Shown here in pieces: positions 62,763 to 64,000 of a stretch of 64,000 nucleotides of DNA. Made by a program: the position numbers and the translations under genes. The stretch is from Chloroflexota bacterium (GTDB lineage: Bacteria; Chloroflexota; UBA6077; JACCZL01), in contig JADZEM010000022.1 of the NCBI GenBank assembly GCA_020850535.1, positions 1-64,000 on the forward strand, written 5' to 3'. Each line of letters begins with the position of its first letter. The first letter of the stretch is position 1. The notes beneath the pieces are model-generated. The model had not been told where the DNA came from and searched no databases. It was given only the letters and a program-made list of their open reading frames with translations.

Positions 62763-63998
62763 CTACCGCCGGCGCAGTCGGCGGCGGATCACGGCCGGCA
62801 CGCGCGCCCAGCCCGGTCGCCGGGTGGTCCCCCGGCCGACCGCCGCCAGCATCACGCCGAAGCCCATCAGCCCCAGGCCGACGGGGCTGAGCCAGAGCGC
62901 CAGTCTTGCACCCTGCGGCTCCGCTGACGCACCATCCTGCGCCGCGGACGGAGCGAGCGCCGCGCGGTCAGCGTCCTGAGCGCTGCCACGCGCGTCGGCG
63001 ACGGCGTCCGCGTCACGGTCTGCGATGGCAGCGTCGGCTACCGGCGCGCCCGATGGGTGCTCCTCGATGGCCTGCGCCGCCGGGGGCAGATCGGCCGGCG
63101 TCAGGCGGGTACGCGGAGCCGTCAGCTCGGCGGGCGGGATGTCCAGCCCGATAGCCGTCCGCGCCCCGAGCTTGTCCAACATCTGCTCGCGCAGCCACTC
63201 GGCGGCAGCGCCACGATTGACGCGCACCGGCGCAGCAGGAGCGGCGGCCTGCACGTCGTCCACGGGCGCGGTAGCGGCGAGGCTCTCGGCCGTCAGCCGG
63301 CGCGGCACGATCGGCAGCGGCTTGAGGCTGTCCCCGAATCCGACGGCGACCGCGTGGCGCGGAACCGAGCTGGCGGCCCACGCCCGCTCAAGCTGCGAGG
63401 GGCTGATGAGCAGGTTGTAGCCATACTCCGTGGAGTAGGCGGCGTCGTTGTAGACGAAGTCCTCGCCAGCCAGCCCAGTGATCACGATGTAGTGGTCGAA
63501 GTCCGTCACCGAGCCGAAGTGCCCAGGCAGGAACCGGTACTTGGTCAGCGTGATGACCGGGTGCCCCGCGCGGACCTGCTCGCGGACCGCTTCGACGGTC
63601 CAGCCCTGCAAGCCGGCCGAGGTGCCAAAGGTCGTCAGGCCGGCCTCACGGGCGATGCGCGCCAGGACGTAGAGGCTGGTGCCCTGCTCGGTGTCGAAGT
63701 TGCCGACAAGGTGGTTGAGGTAGTCGCGAACGGACGGCGGATCGACATCCATCCCGAACGCCATCAGCACCATCGTCAGCGAGGCCGGCCCACAGTTCAC
63801 CAGCGAGAACGACGTGCCGTCGATCTGGGTGCGGAACGGCACGCCGAGCACCAGCGACGTATCGGTCGCCCAGCTCTTGAGCTGTGACGTGGACGTACCG
63901 CCGGCGGTCTGCCGCAACGCCTCGAAGCTGGTGATCAGGCGGCGCGGCGGGCCGGCCGCCAGCGTCTCGTCGCCGGCCGTGGGCGTGCGTGTGCCCAC
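62763..63998 (-). CDS. C39-type papain-fold peptidase, C-terminally anchored (possibly partial)
   Basis: At least 411 residues; the frame is open to the window edge, so the true start may lie outside (a GTG is at 63998). Residues about 50-200 are a Peptidase_C39-like domain: VPFRTQIDGTSFSLVNCGPAS with the catalytic Cys, FDHYIVITG with the His, and VYNDAAYS with the Asp/Asn. A long Ala/Pro/Asp-rich spacer leads to one membrane helix (LALWLSPVGLGLMGFGVMLA) and a basic tail. It looks like a surface-anchored or secreted cysteine protease or amidase. Confidence 0.8.
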   Translation of the reverse strand: MGTRTPTAGDETLAAGPPRRLITSFEALRQTAGGTSTSQLKSWATDTSLVLGVPFRTQIDGTSFSLVNCGPASLTMVLMAFGMDVDPPSVRDYLNHLVGNFDTEQGTSLYVLARIAREAGLTTFGTSAGLQGWTVEAVREQVRAGHPVITLTKYRFLPGHFGSVTDFDHYIVITGLAGEDFVYNDAAYSTEYGYNLLISPSQLERAWAASSVPRHAVAVGFGDSLKPLPIVPRRLTAESLAATAPVDDVQAAAPAAPVRVNRGAAAEWLREQMLDKLGARTAIGLDIPPAELTAPRTRLTPADLPPAAQAIEEHPSGAPVADAAIADRDADAVADARGSAQDADRAALAPSAAQDGASAEPQGARLALWLSPVGLGLMGFGVMLAAVGRGTTRRPGWARVPAVIRRRLRRR

Positions 63999-64000
63999 GG

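Overview
The window is GC-rich DNA with short intergenic gaps, GTG/TTG starts and many Shine-Dalgarno sites. The gene set points to a Chloroflexota (Thermomicrobia-like) bacterium: a secreted WYFAEG-repeat protein, a DUF1802 protein, a HemQ-type heme enzyme, pyruvoyl arginine decarboxylase, MenA, and Tat-exported lipoprotein binding proteins. The phylum is an inference from gene content; no rRNA or tRNA gene was recognised.

Layout. 1-5.9 kb: a heptanucleotide array, a secreted repeat protein, an orphan sugar-binding lipoprotein with a good sigma70-type promoter, and an orphan molybdenum hydroxylase large subunit. 5.9-14.0 kb: seven minus-strand genes forming a nucleotide-sugar operon (E1 alpha/beta TPP enzyme, two SDR epimerases, a fused cytidylyltransferase-PfkB kinase, a Gfo/Idh oxidoreductase, and a UDP-sugar dehydrogenase homologue without its catalytic Cys). 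14.4-22.4 kb: NadD-like enzyme, DUF1707 membrane protein divergent from a TetR regulator, pth-mfd, and a zinc-ribbon protein. 22.6-28.8 kb: cyclase-family hydrolase, two O-antigen ligase-like proteins, a flippase-like membrane protein and a glycosyltransferase, largely coupled by GTGA overlaps. 28.9-32.8 kb: two paralogous MFS transporters that both appear to start at ATT, then aquaporin Z. 33.1-39.3 kb (minus): a B12-binding protein next to an acyl-CoA dehydrogenase/methylmalonyl-CoA epimerase fusion, a lipoprotein, a VOC protein, GNAT and amidohydrolase. 39.6-41.1 kb: receiver-only response regulator and an Rsm22-type methyltransferase. 41.3-43.9 kb: a complete arginine-to-spermidine operon with a structured leader. 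44.3-45.8 kb: purine permease. 46.4-52.7 kb: DUF47 protein, then a five-gene transglutaminase/ATP-grasp/alpha-E operon. 53-61.9 kb: glycosyltransferases, aldo/keto reductase, DUF1802, hemQ coupled to a cytochrome c lipoprotein, TetR divergent from a binding protein and MenA. 62.2 kb: a small DUF559 nuclease gene between near-perfect inverted repeats. The window closes with a C39-type peptidase.

The most unusual material is (1) the DUF559 nuclease gene flanked by inverted arrays of a palindromic repeat that also occurs gene-less elsewhere and inside three protein-coding genes; (2) the nucleotide-sugar operon with a TPP E1 enzyme and two atypical sugar enzymes; (3) the acyl-CoA dehydrogenase-epimerase fusion; (4) the transglutaminase/ATP-grasp/alpha-E operon; and (5) the paired ATT start codons.
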